Shown here: positions 21,185 to 31,157 of the stretch, in pieces
Position numbering within the stretch: the first letter of the stretch is position 1
How the letters are laid out: every line of letters begins with the position of its first letter
Assembly: GCA_018417955.1 (NCBI GenBank)
Contig: JACTVC010000041.1
Coordinates: 62,001 to 126,000 of the forward strand
Reading direction: 5' to 3'
DNA: 64,000 nt
Source: Laccaria trichodermophora
Taxonomy: Eukaryota; Basidiomycota; Agaricomycetes; Agaricales; Hydnangiaceae
The notes under the pieces: generated by a model
Seen by the model: the letters and a program-made list of their open reading frames with translations, nothing else
What the model was told of the DNA's origin: nothing
Database searches by the model: none
Position numbers and translations under genes: made by a program

Positions 21185-22838
21185 TTATGATTCAATTTCG
21201 TCTTCAATTGGTGCAGTGGCTCGGTACCCTAAGTTGGCACCCAGATCGTCCCGCCGCACCGCGTATTTTGTCCCAAACGCAGCAACATCGAACACGTGAT
21301 TGGGGGTGATTGGCCCATAACTTTCCAAATTCTGCGCGATCCATACCCTCATCCTCGCATGATGCATAGTAGCCTCGCTCCCAAACCGAGTGTACTCGGG
21401 ATATGCGCTTCGTATTGTCAGATTTTTCAAAACAGGTAAAGTTGCACATATGTCCAAAAGTGACCACTGAATTTTAGGTTCAAAAGCGGAATACGACTAG
21501 CTTTCAGTGGAAAGACGTACAATTGCATTTTGTCTGGTGGGGGACTCCGCATAATAGCGGATCTCTTCTTCTCCACCCGGAATGTCCCTTGAGTTTATGG
21601 ATAATTCGAGAAGAGTGAGGCGTGTGCCTTTCTTGATCAAGTTGGAACAAAGGTTTCCAAAACACCACTTTCCTTCATAAGTTGAACGAACTTCAAGAGA
21701 TTCCAGAAAAGACATATGATTCTCGAGACTTTGTTCGTAAAAGCGAATCGCAAGTTGATTGGACACCCATGGAGGTGTCAAATGCGATGATGTCGAAATG
21801 AGCCTAAGATGCCGAAGACCAGAAAATGATGTTAAGTATTCGACCAAAGCAGGTTGGACGTCGTCAGTGACAAGTTCTTGTAAATGAATTTTCTCTGATT
21901 GCAAAGTTGACCAAATTTTTTGTGCCAAAAATTCGGGACCCCGATATTCCGTAGTTTCATCATAGGACGAAAAGATGTCCACAATGGTGAGCGAGATTAA
22001 CGATCTCAAATGGCGTAGTGCGCTAGCCTCGAATTTCGCAATTATGCCGCTCAACTTGAGATGTGTGATTCTCAAGCAAACTGAGCTGGATGTCTCTGCG
22101 AGAAAGTCTTGGAGGGTTGGCGCGCCATCGGCGTGGTAGCCATCATCCACAATCGTGAGACTCGTCAACTTCGGCTGATTCCGTCCAATAAGTCCTGCGA
22201 CGGTACTAATAACTGCGGTGTGATTACTGAAGTCGGAGGTAAGGGTAAATTTTTGAAGGTTCGACAACCGCTGGAATGGCATAGGAGAATCTGGAGGCGA
22301 CCAAACATTCAAATGAAGATCCTCCAAGACCGGGAGTAATGCAAGGGCATCTAGGACTAGAAGAGTTGCCCACTCTGCGTCGTATTGGCCCACATACCAT
22401 CTAGTGGAAGGAGTTGGTGTATTTTTTGAATCCTGGGACTTGACTCACAATATTTGACGAACCCCAACGAGGGAACTGATAGCGGGCACCAGGAACGACT
22501 TAATCTTGGCTTCTTCGTCCGTAACTTCGTTCTGATCTGATGAGGTACACAGGGGACCTATACTAAGCTTGGTTGCATATTTCGAGGCAGAAGTTGGCTT
22601 TGGTTCCGTTGTAACCAGACTCTCGACTCGAGACGCAAGGTCCATGGGCGAGCATAGAGTGATCTTCGACAAGATTTGTGGTTCCAAAGCGAAGTTGATT
22701 CGCTTGCATACTAAACGGAGATTCCTGTCAGACGCCTACCAAATTTGAGTGAGAATGGCGGATTTTCGTAGAACTGAAACATACCTCAGCACCTATTTCT
22801 TGGAGAAGCTCCGTGGGTAGCGACAACAACCCGCTCAT
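21185..22838 (-). CDS. F-box/LRR-type protein
   Basis: Four exons on the minus strand. The first, from ATG at 22838, encodes an F-box start (SLPTELLQEIGAE). The second (up to about 22735) continues with LRLVCKRINFALEP, completing the F-box. The third (about 22400-21501) carries repeated leucine-rich segments such as LPVLEDLHLNVW and LRHLRSLISLTIVD, and the last (21185-21470) ends in DEIES. Junctions are GT-AG and keep the frame. Domain order fits SCF substrate adaptors, which expand lineage-specifically in Agaricomycetes. It is divergent from the zinc finger gene, with 383 bp between start codons. Confidence 0.8.
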
Positions 22839-23221
22839 AACTCTGGAGTAATTCAAGATACCGAGTTGCTGTGCACTGCGAGTTTGTCCTCGTCAAGTTG
22901 GAGCCCGGGATTTTCGGACGCATCGATGGTGATGGTGCAATCAGCTGGTTTTATGTAACTCCGCTTGAAAAAGATGGTGGCTCAAGGCATATGAACCTGT
23001 GTCTAAGTAATCCCGTCGAGCCGCAAGCGATGTTGAACGAGAGTCTTATTCTAAATCGCCTGCTCAATTGCCAATCTTTTTTTGTCTGCCCCATACCGTC
23101 GAGCTAACAATCGGTTCCAAATCGGTTCGCCTAGTGGTGTTTGACAACATCCCGTTCCACAAACAAATGAAGCAGGTGCAAACAACATTGCCATCTTCTT
23201 CTCACCACCTAAAATTTCCAC

Positions 23222-23770
23222 ATGGGCCGCCTCCGCCGTTCTCGAGTCCACAACGCGCGAAGAGATGTACATAGGGCATCAAGGACACGAGTAAGTAATA
23301 CACATCTTTGTCATTTTGCAACTTATTCCTCCAAATTAGGTGAGAACGAAAGATTTGGACCAGATTCAGCTTATAGATTTGGATCCGAAAGTAAGGCTTT
23401 CCCTGTCTTGGACATGAGCACATTAATGGTCGCTTTGATTCCAGAATCGGGCGGCGCTGGAAGCTCAGCCAATTGACTTTGATAAGCCAGGCTTGGCGCA
23501 ACACTACTGTGTGGAATGTGCAAAGTACGTTCGGTGCGGCACTCACGATCCGCGATGCTGACATGGTCCTTTTTTAGATATTATGAAACAGATGCTGCTC
23601 TGCATTCACATTGGCGGAGTAAAGTTCACAAACGGCGGCTCAAACAGCTGAAAGAGCCAGCTTACACAATTGAGGAGTCAGAGCGGGCAGCAGGGTTAGG
23701 TCGGGAGGTCAGGCGAGCGACTGCGGTGGTTGAAGTGGCTCCAGCGGTGGAAATGGTTGATGCTATATGA
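23222..23770 (+). CDS. Bud20/ZNF593-type C2H2 zinc finger protein
   Basis: Four exons: 23222-23290, 23340-23390, 23445-23524 and 23578-23770, giving 130 residues. The basic N-terminus (MGRLRRSRVHNARRD) and the acidic DLDQIQLIDLDP block are hallmarks of this family. One C2H2 finger follows (YCVECAKYYETDAALHSHW ending in HKRR), then the conserved EPAYTIEESERAAGLG. Yeast Bud20 shuttles with pre-60S ribosomal particles and helps their nuclear export. Length and intron positions look normal, and all introns are about 50 nt. One of the most secure calls here. Confidence 0.93.
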
Positions 23771-24345
23771 TGTGTGATCCCCCATGCTGGCCGGTACTGT
23801 ACCCATATCTCATTCACGAATCTAATATATTGCGTTATGACACCATTCCGATTCTAAGGTTTTCCCAAACAAAAAAAAAGATCCACGTACCTCTTGTGAC
23901 ATCCTTGAGAAATGGATGCTCCTCTTGGTATTGGTCTCGCTCGACCTACATAAACGGATCATGCTCAATTCCCGAGGTGCCCATTGAGTCCATCTATTTT
24001 GGGATCTCGCACGTTCTACATCTTCATTTTCGTCTCCTGGAGTCCTACTTATGTTCGCTCGGCCTGAAGGGGCACTTCCCTCAGGGCACTTTCCTCTGAG
24101 AACTGCGGCCAGGTACGTTCATTTCCCCGTTTTCCTGATCCTTGTCATCTTCTCATTCATCAATTCAATAGTCGTACAGCCTCTATGTCGTGACTCTTTG
24201 CATGGGTGCAAAAGTGGACTAATTGCAGTCATCGGTCGATTCTGAAGTCCCTGGTCCTAATAATATAGACTTCCGCAATGCATATAAATCGCGAAGAACT
24301 TGGGTTTAAGAAGCATCAGAAGTCCACCGACTCGAATACAAACAA
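23771..24345. other. intergenic
   Basis: Nothing supported apart from a TATAAA at 24283-24288, 58 bp before the next gene. Short open frames here match nothing. Confidence 0.5.
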
Positions 24346-24782
24346 ATGAAGTTCTACGCATATTCCCTCGTACTGCCAATCGCCTTGTTCACACAGGCGT
24401 TTGCCGCTCCAAATCCCCAGACCGTTGTCCATTGTAAGTTTTTATTGACACGGAATCACTCACTATGCTGAGCTGATTCGGTCCTCGATTGCTCAGGCGA
24501 CAGCATCTCCAATGTAAGTTACGTGTTGTCTATTTATTCTATCATGACTTAGTGTCGTCTTCCTACAGCCTGTTAGCTGTGGGTAGTTCCCAACGTCATA
24601 TTAATGGCCCTCTGGTACTCATCATCCTTCCTGTCCGATTCAGGTCCGACTGGCTTCAGGTGTTGCGGACCCATCAGCGTAACTTTGGGCGGAACGTCAG
24701 TGATTATACGCTACGCATCCAAAATCCTCTGGTCTAACTCCTTCGCAGCTGCTTTCCCGACGGCAAGATCTGTCCTTTGTGA
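24346..24782 (+). CDS. small cysteine-rich secreted protein (copy 2)
   Basis: Five exons: 24346-24433, 24497-24513 (17 nt), 24569-24578 (10 nt), 24644-24695 and 24749-24782, giving 66 residues. Exon 1 encodes a signal peptide (YSLVLPIALFTQAFA) ending in a split Cys codon. Cysteine spacing is C-x8-C-x5-CC-x10-C-x6-C, with FRCCGP around the CC pair and CPL at the C-terminus, as in copy 4. The short exons are slightly longer than in the other copies but in the same phases. Copy 3 lies 460 bp downstream in the same direction, so the two are a tandem pair. Confidence 0.72.
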
Positions 24783-24795
24783 TGTACACGTCAAT

Positions 24796-24880
24796 GAGCG
24801 AAATGTCAGTGGTTATATGCTACGCAACCAGAACCCTCTGGCCTAACTCTTTCGCAGCGATGGCGAGGATGACCTGTCCT
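24796..24880 (+). repeat. duplicated terminal intron and exon of copy 2
   Basis: The last intron of copy 2 (24696-24748) is repeated at about 24800-24858 with around eight changes, including the same GTCAGTG donor and CGCAG acceptor. The exon after the second acceptor uses the same phase but has lost both cysteines and stops quickly. It could act as an alternative last exon giving a cysteine-poor tail, or be decaying. Confidence 0.65.
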
Positions 24881-25245
24881 GAGCGATACCGAAATATGCA
24901 GATTTCCGGACATTCAGGTGGATAATTCGTTAGTTCCCAATATATCGTAAATTGTTTGCTGGGTCGCTCAATTTGACAACAATAATGCGGGATCGGTCTG
25001 TCATCAGGAATTCATGGACGTGATACCCTTGATGTCCAACGTCAATGCCTTCCATCTGAACATGTACTTCTCATAATTTTGAATAGGGACAGTGGTTGGA
25101 CAATCGCACGTGGGCGTTCAATGAGCGATCAAGTTGTTCTTCCCGGTCGGCCGCTTCACAGGCTCTGTGCTTGACAGGTTCCCAAGGCACTTGGGGAAAG
25201 CTTTTTAAGAGCGAAAGGCAAAAACGCAAGCTCTACATCACCATC

Positions 25246-25659
25246 ATGAAATTCATCTCGCTTTCATTGACCATAGGCGCGTTCTTTGCGAGTGCATTTG
25301 CGCTGCCTAGCCCCCAGGACACCATCCCCTGTAAGCGTTCCACTTTGAAACTTAAGTACTTAAGATCTATATCTCATTGCGTCCTCACCTACGTTTTGGC
25401 AGGCTCCGCAACTCAAGTGAGTGTTCATCATTGTTTCCAAGCTCCCACTGACTTGTCGACCGTAACTATAGCTTTGTAGGCGCTGAGAATTCGATGGTTA
25501 ATTTTGGCTCACCCTTCCTAAGGCCCCGCTTCGGATCAGCATTGCTGTCAACCTGTTTTCGGCCAGCCTGGTTTGTAAGTGACATCGTGGTTTTCCGAGA
25601 TACCACACCATGACTGTGCATTAAGCTGTTGGCCCGTCACCGAGGTCTGCCCTGGCTAA
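25246..25659 (+). CDS. small cysteine-rich secreted protein (copy 3)
   Basis: Five exons: 25246-25330, 25403-25416 (14 nt), 25472-25475 (4 nt), 25523-25574 and 25626-25659, giving 62 residues. A signal peptide (SLSLTIGAFFASAFA) is followed by six cysteines spaced C-x5-C-x5-CC-x10-C-x6-C, the last followed by PG and the stop. The CC block reads QHCCQP, without the Gly-Pro of copies 1, 2 and 4. Exon 4 is 52 nt, exactly as in copies 1 and 2. Signal peptide plus Cys pattern imply secretion. Function unknown. Confidence 0.72.
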
Positions 25660-27198
25660 TCTTAGAATCCAAACTTCATGGTGTGAGGGAAGCTACACAT
25701 ACAATAGATACAAATGTTTGTATCGTTGACGGGTCGATGAGCGAAAATTCAAGAATTATAAACCACGACGTTTGACGAATGACCTTGAGTGTTTGAGCCA
25801 GCTTTACGTTCCTTTCCGAAAAGCATCAAAGTCAAATTAAAAAATCTACGTGGATTTCACCCAGTCTCTCCCCCTAATACTATAATCCGGGGTAGCATTT
25901 GGTTCATTATTATATTCTACAAGGTAGCCTTCTTCAACTCGGAATTACCATACCTGAGCGTTGGATACCTTGTAAATATTCGTAGTTACACATATTGTTC
26001 AATGACAAGGACGAAGGTGAGACGTCGGCCTCAAATGGCGCAGAAAACATATGCTGAGTAACTAATATAAGAGTTCCCGGCTCGCCAGCCGACTTTTGCT
26101 TGACTTTTGCCAAGTCCAAAATTTGATTACCTTTCCCCTGTCCCTGGCTACTTTATCAATGGCTCTGTTCGCAACCCTAATCTACGCTGATCTCGAAGGA
26201 AGTAAACAGCTTAGCCAAGGAGCCCTCCAATAATCTGTTCATATCATAACGCGCCGATGACGTTTTTGAAGATCAAGTTTATTCAATCCCAACACAATCC
26301 CAACATATCTCCTAACCAATGGAGACCCGCATTTCGTAGCCTACCCCGCCCGAGGATTCTGCATTTTCCGATGCTACAAGTCGTCGAACTTGAGCAACTT
26401 GAGATGCCAGCCTTCGCAAATAAGATGCCCCAAACAAATCAAGCTGGCGCGGCACAGCGACAATACTGTGGTATTTCGACCAACTGTTCAGCCGATGTGA
26501 CGCGTGACGGCCCCGAACAGATGGGAGGGGTGTTCGGAATTGGGATGACTGTGTGACATAGCAACAAAAGTGTTCGGCCAGCAGCAATTGTTCGTTGAGC
26601 AGTTGACATGGCATGTAGTAGCGACCTCCTTGCCTCCTTCACAGCTTCCCAGATTAGTGAATGGTATATAATTTTGTAATAAATGTACGCCGCACAGCGG
26701 AAAAATTGAGTTTTTGAGAGACTTTCCTTTTTGGGGTAAAATGTCACCCTATTCGACCTTCCAAGTGACCTAGCTCGATGTGACGAGTGACCGAACAGTC
26801 GGTCGAAATACCACAGTACAACAGTCAGAACGTCCACTATCGCGACCTTTGACTGATGTAAGTACTAGATAGCGTTCCAGATATTTGGGCACTGCTGGGG
26901 TTCTAGAAACTTTTGATAGTCGTTTGATCTGTGCCCCGGGGGATGCCGGAAGTAATTAACTTGGCTTGGTCGTAACCATCATCTGCCACTGCCAAAATTT
27001 CTCTGGACTCGTATCTACTGAAGCTATTAGACCCTGATCTCCCCTCCTAACACCTTGGACCTTGTTATCGTGTTCAATCGGTCCCATGATATCAGGGCAT
27101 GTCAAAATTTCTTCAACTAGGAGTTAGGGGTGGACTGCGAGCGGAACATATAAAGCTCAACACACGGACACAACAGGCAAGCGGCTCCCCTCTCCAAC
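25660..27198. other. intergenic with one MITE
   Basis: No gene is supported in this 1.5 kb. It holds the 351-bp element at 26466-26816, listed separately, and a TATAAA at 27149-27154 serving the next gene. Confidence 0.5.
26466..26816. mobile_element. Tc1/mariner-type MITE, 351 bp
   Basis: The ends are 24-nt terminal inverted repeats with one mismatch: CTGTGGTATTTCGACC at 26466 and its reverse complement ending at 26816. The element is flanked on both sides by TA, the target duplication expected for Tc1/mariner-family insertions. The interior has no transposase. Open frames crossing it are fortuitous. Confidence 0.75.
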
Positions 27199-28810
27199 AT
27201 GGATCCCGAGGCTGAGGCTGCTTTCGAGGAATTTGTCGTCTACCTACGTCACCAGAGGCAATTTGCAGATGTGAGTGTCAGGCCTTACCAGCGCATAGCA
27301 GCTCTAATAATTGCCCTCGGACAGTACATGTTCGGTGCGCTCGTCTACTATACATTTTTTCATGCCACCCACAAACCTTGAAAAAAGTTTCTGCGGCGGC
27401 GTTAGTGGTTTGTACCTTTCCGTGCATTTCAATGAATGCTTGATTGAGATCGACTCAGGTATACGATTATTTCTTGAATTTGAGCCGCGAGATTGCATTG
27501 ATCTGGTACTCGCCCTGGAAATACACGAAGTTTATGTATCTCATAGTGCGGTATGTCCCTTTCTCTGTTATTGCCTTCCTCCTCCATCGTAGGCCATGTT
27601 TTTCTTCCGTCTAGACTTATCGCTGAAAGGCCCGCCAGTCCAGCTGGTTCCTGGGATGACGAAGGCTACCTGTCATTGGGTCTTTCCCGCCGCTACGTGT
27701 GAGTGAACTCTAACAGTTGAATCAGCGATCATGCTAACTTGTAATAGGGACCACGACCGTTTCAATAATCACATCAGAACGTAAAGATTCTGTCGATGCA
27801 TTGCCGTCGTCATTTCTGACTAGAGGATTTACTTGAAGTTGTCCTTATGATTCGGACATGGGCGATCTGGCGCCGAGATAAGAGGGTGGGCTGTGTCTTT
27901 GTGGCTCTATCCTGTCTCTATATCGGCCTCGCGACGGCAGGAAATGTCACATTTGTCAGAAGTCTAGTTTGTGCGTTATCCCCCTCTACGGCTTGTGTGC
28001 GCTTGACGACCGACTTCTATAGTGGCAGATCCCCCGTATCCAGGATTCAGAGGCTGCTTTGTGCTTGCTGCCGCCAACAGTTTGACAAACGATTACGGCA
28101 CGCTGGTGGCTATGGAGTCTCGTACGTTCCAGGTATATCTCCCATTGCTCATTTTCACACAATTGCACAGTCGTACTTGTTCTCATGATCATAAGCGCCA
28201 TACAAACATGTCAGTGCCCATTCTGACATTGGAGTCAACCTCTCATAACCTTGCTCAATACAGATAGAAAGGGCGGCGTGAACCAGCTTTCAGTCGTCAT
28301 CCACCGAGATGGTGCTTACCCTTTGCGTGTTTCTTTGCGAAATTGAAGACTAACGAGTGTAAAGGCATCTTGTTTTACATGTATTTATTGGGTTCGTGCC
28401 TGTTCTTGTTCTTTCCTGGCATCCCATTCGCTCATTATCCGTAAACAAGTCGCCTCGGTCGCAAACGTAATATTCTTTACCGCTCCCTCTGTACCTGTGC
28501 GTTTTCTCTCGTCTCAATCTATCAATTGACAGCGCTAACGCTACATCCTCACTCATAGCTTGATCTCCATGTCAGCTTCGTCCCGTGAGTGCTTCCTATT
28601 GATTCGCTCCGAAGCAATATGAACAACGTTTTGGTGTGCAGCCTTTGCAGCGCGTTTTACGCTGGGCTCACTAGTCGCGTTGTGCTCAACATCCGAGAGG
28701 TTGCGCTTGGAGATTATAACAAGACAGCTCTGGAGACGCAGCTACATGACTACAAGGATGATGAAAATCCGATTGTCCCTCTGTCGTTCCGCTTGCGAAG
28801 TCAGGGTTGA
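27199..28810 (+). CDS. DUF6533-family multi-pass membrane protein
   Basis: A gene of roughly ten short exons running from ATG at 27199 to the stop at 28808-28810, with a TATAAA 50 bp upstream. The first exon is acidic. After an intron, VSAAALVV joins VYDYFLNLSREIALIWYSPW, the DUF6533 signature. Further exons encode IRTWAIWRRDKRVG, a GCFVLAAANSL segment, VVLVLMIISAIQT and a basic loop (RKGGVNQLSVVIHRDG). The C-terminus contains LTSRVVLNIREVAL and a cytoplasmic tail. These proteins have about seven predicted helices, are greatly expanded in mushroom-forming fungi and have no known function. Some internal exon edges are approximate. Confidence 0.8.
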
Positions 28811-29408
28811 CTTGCAAGGTACGGAGGGCTCAGGACTGCTTGCTTTGGGGGACTTGAATGTAAAATATTATTATTTGGTCGTCAATCAAAGTGACCTATA
28901 CCCCACGAGTCTTGTAAGTCAATCGGATCTTCCTCGCATGGTGAACCTAAAAATAAACAAAAATGGACGCTGTATCCCGCTTTCGAAGGCGTTCAAAAAA
29001 TGTTTTCGCGCTGGTACTTTCCCCGGCAGACATGGACCTAGCAGCTTCTGATATCCGATGCTGTGAAAGATCGCTCAAGTACTTCGATACGCTCATGTAA
29101 TCATGTTCAGTTGAAGCCGCACCGACGTTCCACCGTCCGCGTCGAAGCTCCCATGGAGATAATGTATGATTTTAATCAGTCGGAGCACTGTTCATTCCTC
29201 AGTCGGGAGCCCGGGTTTACAATAGGAAAGACCTGTGAGCGAATTGGCGTCAAAGAATGATCTTAGGACGTAATGATAAACGTCGAATCACAAAGGGTCA
29301 CTTGAAACAATATCTTATTCGGAGAAAATCTGATATTTTCAGATATATAAAGGCCGATTCAAAGCTGATGAACTCACATTCAAACACACCCCCAGTTACC
29401 ACTCAACA
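28811..29408. other. intergenic
   Basis: No gene recognised. TATATAAA at 29344-29351 lies about 60 bp before the start of the next gene. Confidence 0.5.
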
Positions 29409-29830
29409 ATGAAATTGCCTCAAGCTCTTTTATCCCTTACCGTGTCCCTGCTTCTCGCGGGAAATGCTGTTGCTCTGCGCTGTGGGTGCACCATTCCTCG
29501 ATATTTGATTGAAACTCACCCATGTTTTCCATGTTCAGGTAACGGCTACCAGGCAAGTCTTTCTGATCGTTTTAGAGATATAGCTTGACGATGAACCGCT
29601 CCTGTGCTGTGCCAATAAAGCCCTGTAAGTCACCTTACCCTCAAATTCAACGCCTGTTAAGCAATGATTTTAGGCCCAGCTGGCGATCGTTGCTGCGGCC
29701 CACTGATTCTTGACCCAGCGACTGGAGAGTCCTACGGAACGTGAATACAATTTTGAATCTTGAAGTGACGACTTGCTAAAAATTCTCCCAAAGTTGTTTC
29801 AAAGGCGCCACTGGTATTTGCCCCCTGTGA
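29409..29830 (+). CDS. small cysteine-rich secreted protein (copy 4)
   Basis: Five exons: 29409-29481, 29539-29552 (14 nt), 29621-29624 (4 nt), 29674-29740 and 29794-29830, giving 64 residues. The signal peptide is ALLSLTVSLLLAGNAVA. Cysteine spacing is C-x5-C-x5-CC-x15-C-x7-C, with DRCCGP and a C-terminal CPL. The donor of exon 2 is GCAAGT, a GC-AG intron, unlike the GT donors of the sister genes. Exon 4 is 15 nt longer than in copies 1-3, lengthening the loop between Cys4 and Cys5. Function unknown. Confidence 0.75.
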
Positions 29831-30113
29831 GGAGAGAGAACAGCAGATAGTTTAAACCGGGTTGAGAAGCTGTTATCTAGAAGTCGTGTTTGGTACAAGG
29901 ACTATGTGATTATGATCAGGTGTTATCTTTTCTGCTGCGAGATTCAGCCAAGTAAGGCGAGGCAATCTAGTGCGATTCGTACCTTTCTGATGATACGCAT
30001 CGTCTTGTTCGACGATTGCATGAAGGTAACCTCCGTGAGCTCGCGCAGCGGGGAAAAAGAGAATTCAAGGAAGATGTGGTCGAAGTCCAGTATACATACA
30101 TCAACCTCCCGCA

Positions 30114-30455
30114 ATGAAAGTTACCCTACCGTCTCTGGGCACGTTCGTTGTCCATACCATTGCTACGCCAAGCCCCACTAAAAACGTCGCTCGTGAGGGT
30201 ACACCTGAGTTTACTTTTGCAAAGATGATCATGGCTCACCACGTAGCCTCCCGACATAGACTCCAGTGTGAGCGTGCTGTCATATTCTTACATACTCCTG
30301 CCAGGCATAATCAATATTCTGACAAACCAACGCAGCCTTGTAAGTATATCAATCAATGCATCCACGATTCAGCGCTCACACAAGCCTGTTAGACTCCCAA
30401 CTGACGCCCCACTGAGTATCGTTGCTGCGGTCCGATCGATGACGGCTGTAAGGTG
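30114..30455 (+). pseudogene. small cysteine-rich secreted protein, broken (copy 5)
   Basis: An ATG at 30114 begins a weak signal-peptide-like stretch. A 4-nt exon-like CCTT flanked by CAG and GTAAGT (near 30334-30337) and a block reading EYRCCGPIDDGC (about 30403-30441) show this was a family member. The acceptor before the CC exon has decayed (AC where AG is expected), exon 2 lacks a donor, and no terminal exon was found. 30456-31157 shows nothing else. Confidence 0.65.
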
Positions 30456-31157
30456 AATAGATTCATTGCTCCTGACTTTCATCTGCAGGTAATAATCTTG
30501 GTGACACTTGAATGTTGAGGTGCTTCCCCGATGTTCCGGGAACGGTTTGTTCGGAGAGGGTGAGTGGGGTGGTCGGGACGGTCGGGAAACTTGATATGGC
30601 TTCGTGCGGTACATGCTGAAACAGTGAATAGCTCATTGGTCCACGTTTGTAGTTCGAAAGAAGGTTGGGGCAGTACAGGAATGATGACATAGATCACCGG
30701 AGGAACCATTTGCATCTCAGGACCTAAGGTGGCAGAAACGTCAAACGCTGCCGTCATTTTCAGTTTTGACATGGATCGCTTACCATAATCTCATCACTTC
30801 CAGCATGGTGGTAGTCGATGAACCTGTGGCCTGTAGGGCGTAAGGATCAAGGGGCACAGTAAAAATCTCCAGCGGCATTAGCCCCAAGGATCCTTGTCAG
30901 ACACTAAAGATCATGGACAAAGACCTGTTCCGAATGGCACGCAGGATTTCTCCGAGCGCTCGTCGATGCTTGAGAGGCTAAGCGTCTGTAGCGTTCAAAG
31001 AAATAAATAACAGGCATTGTACAGAAAACATGGTGAAAAAAAGGTGGGAGTTGCCATCCCCTTGTCAAAGGCGATAGCCATGGACGCACGAATGAGAACA
31101 CCGACAACAAGAAAAGAAGAAAAGTGTCCACAATGATGCACCGACCATGCCCTATGC

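Noticed and set aside
26257..26837. Open frames on both strands around 26.3-26.8 kb as genes
   Set aside because: They run across a MITE with TA flanks and have no homology or splice structure.
19681..29830. Small cysteine-rich proteins as hydrophobins
   Set aside because: Hydrophobins have eight cysteines in a C-CC-C-C-CC-C order and longer hydrophobic loops; these have six in C-C-CC-C-C.
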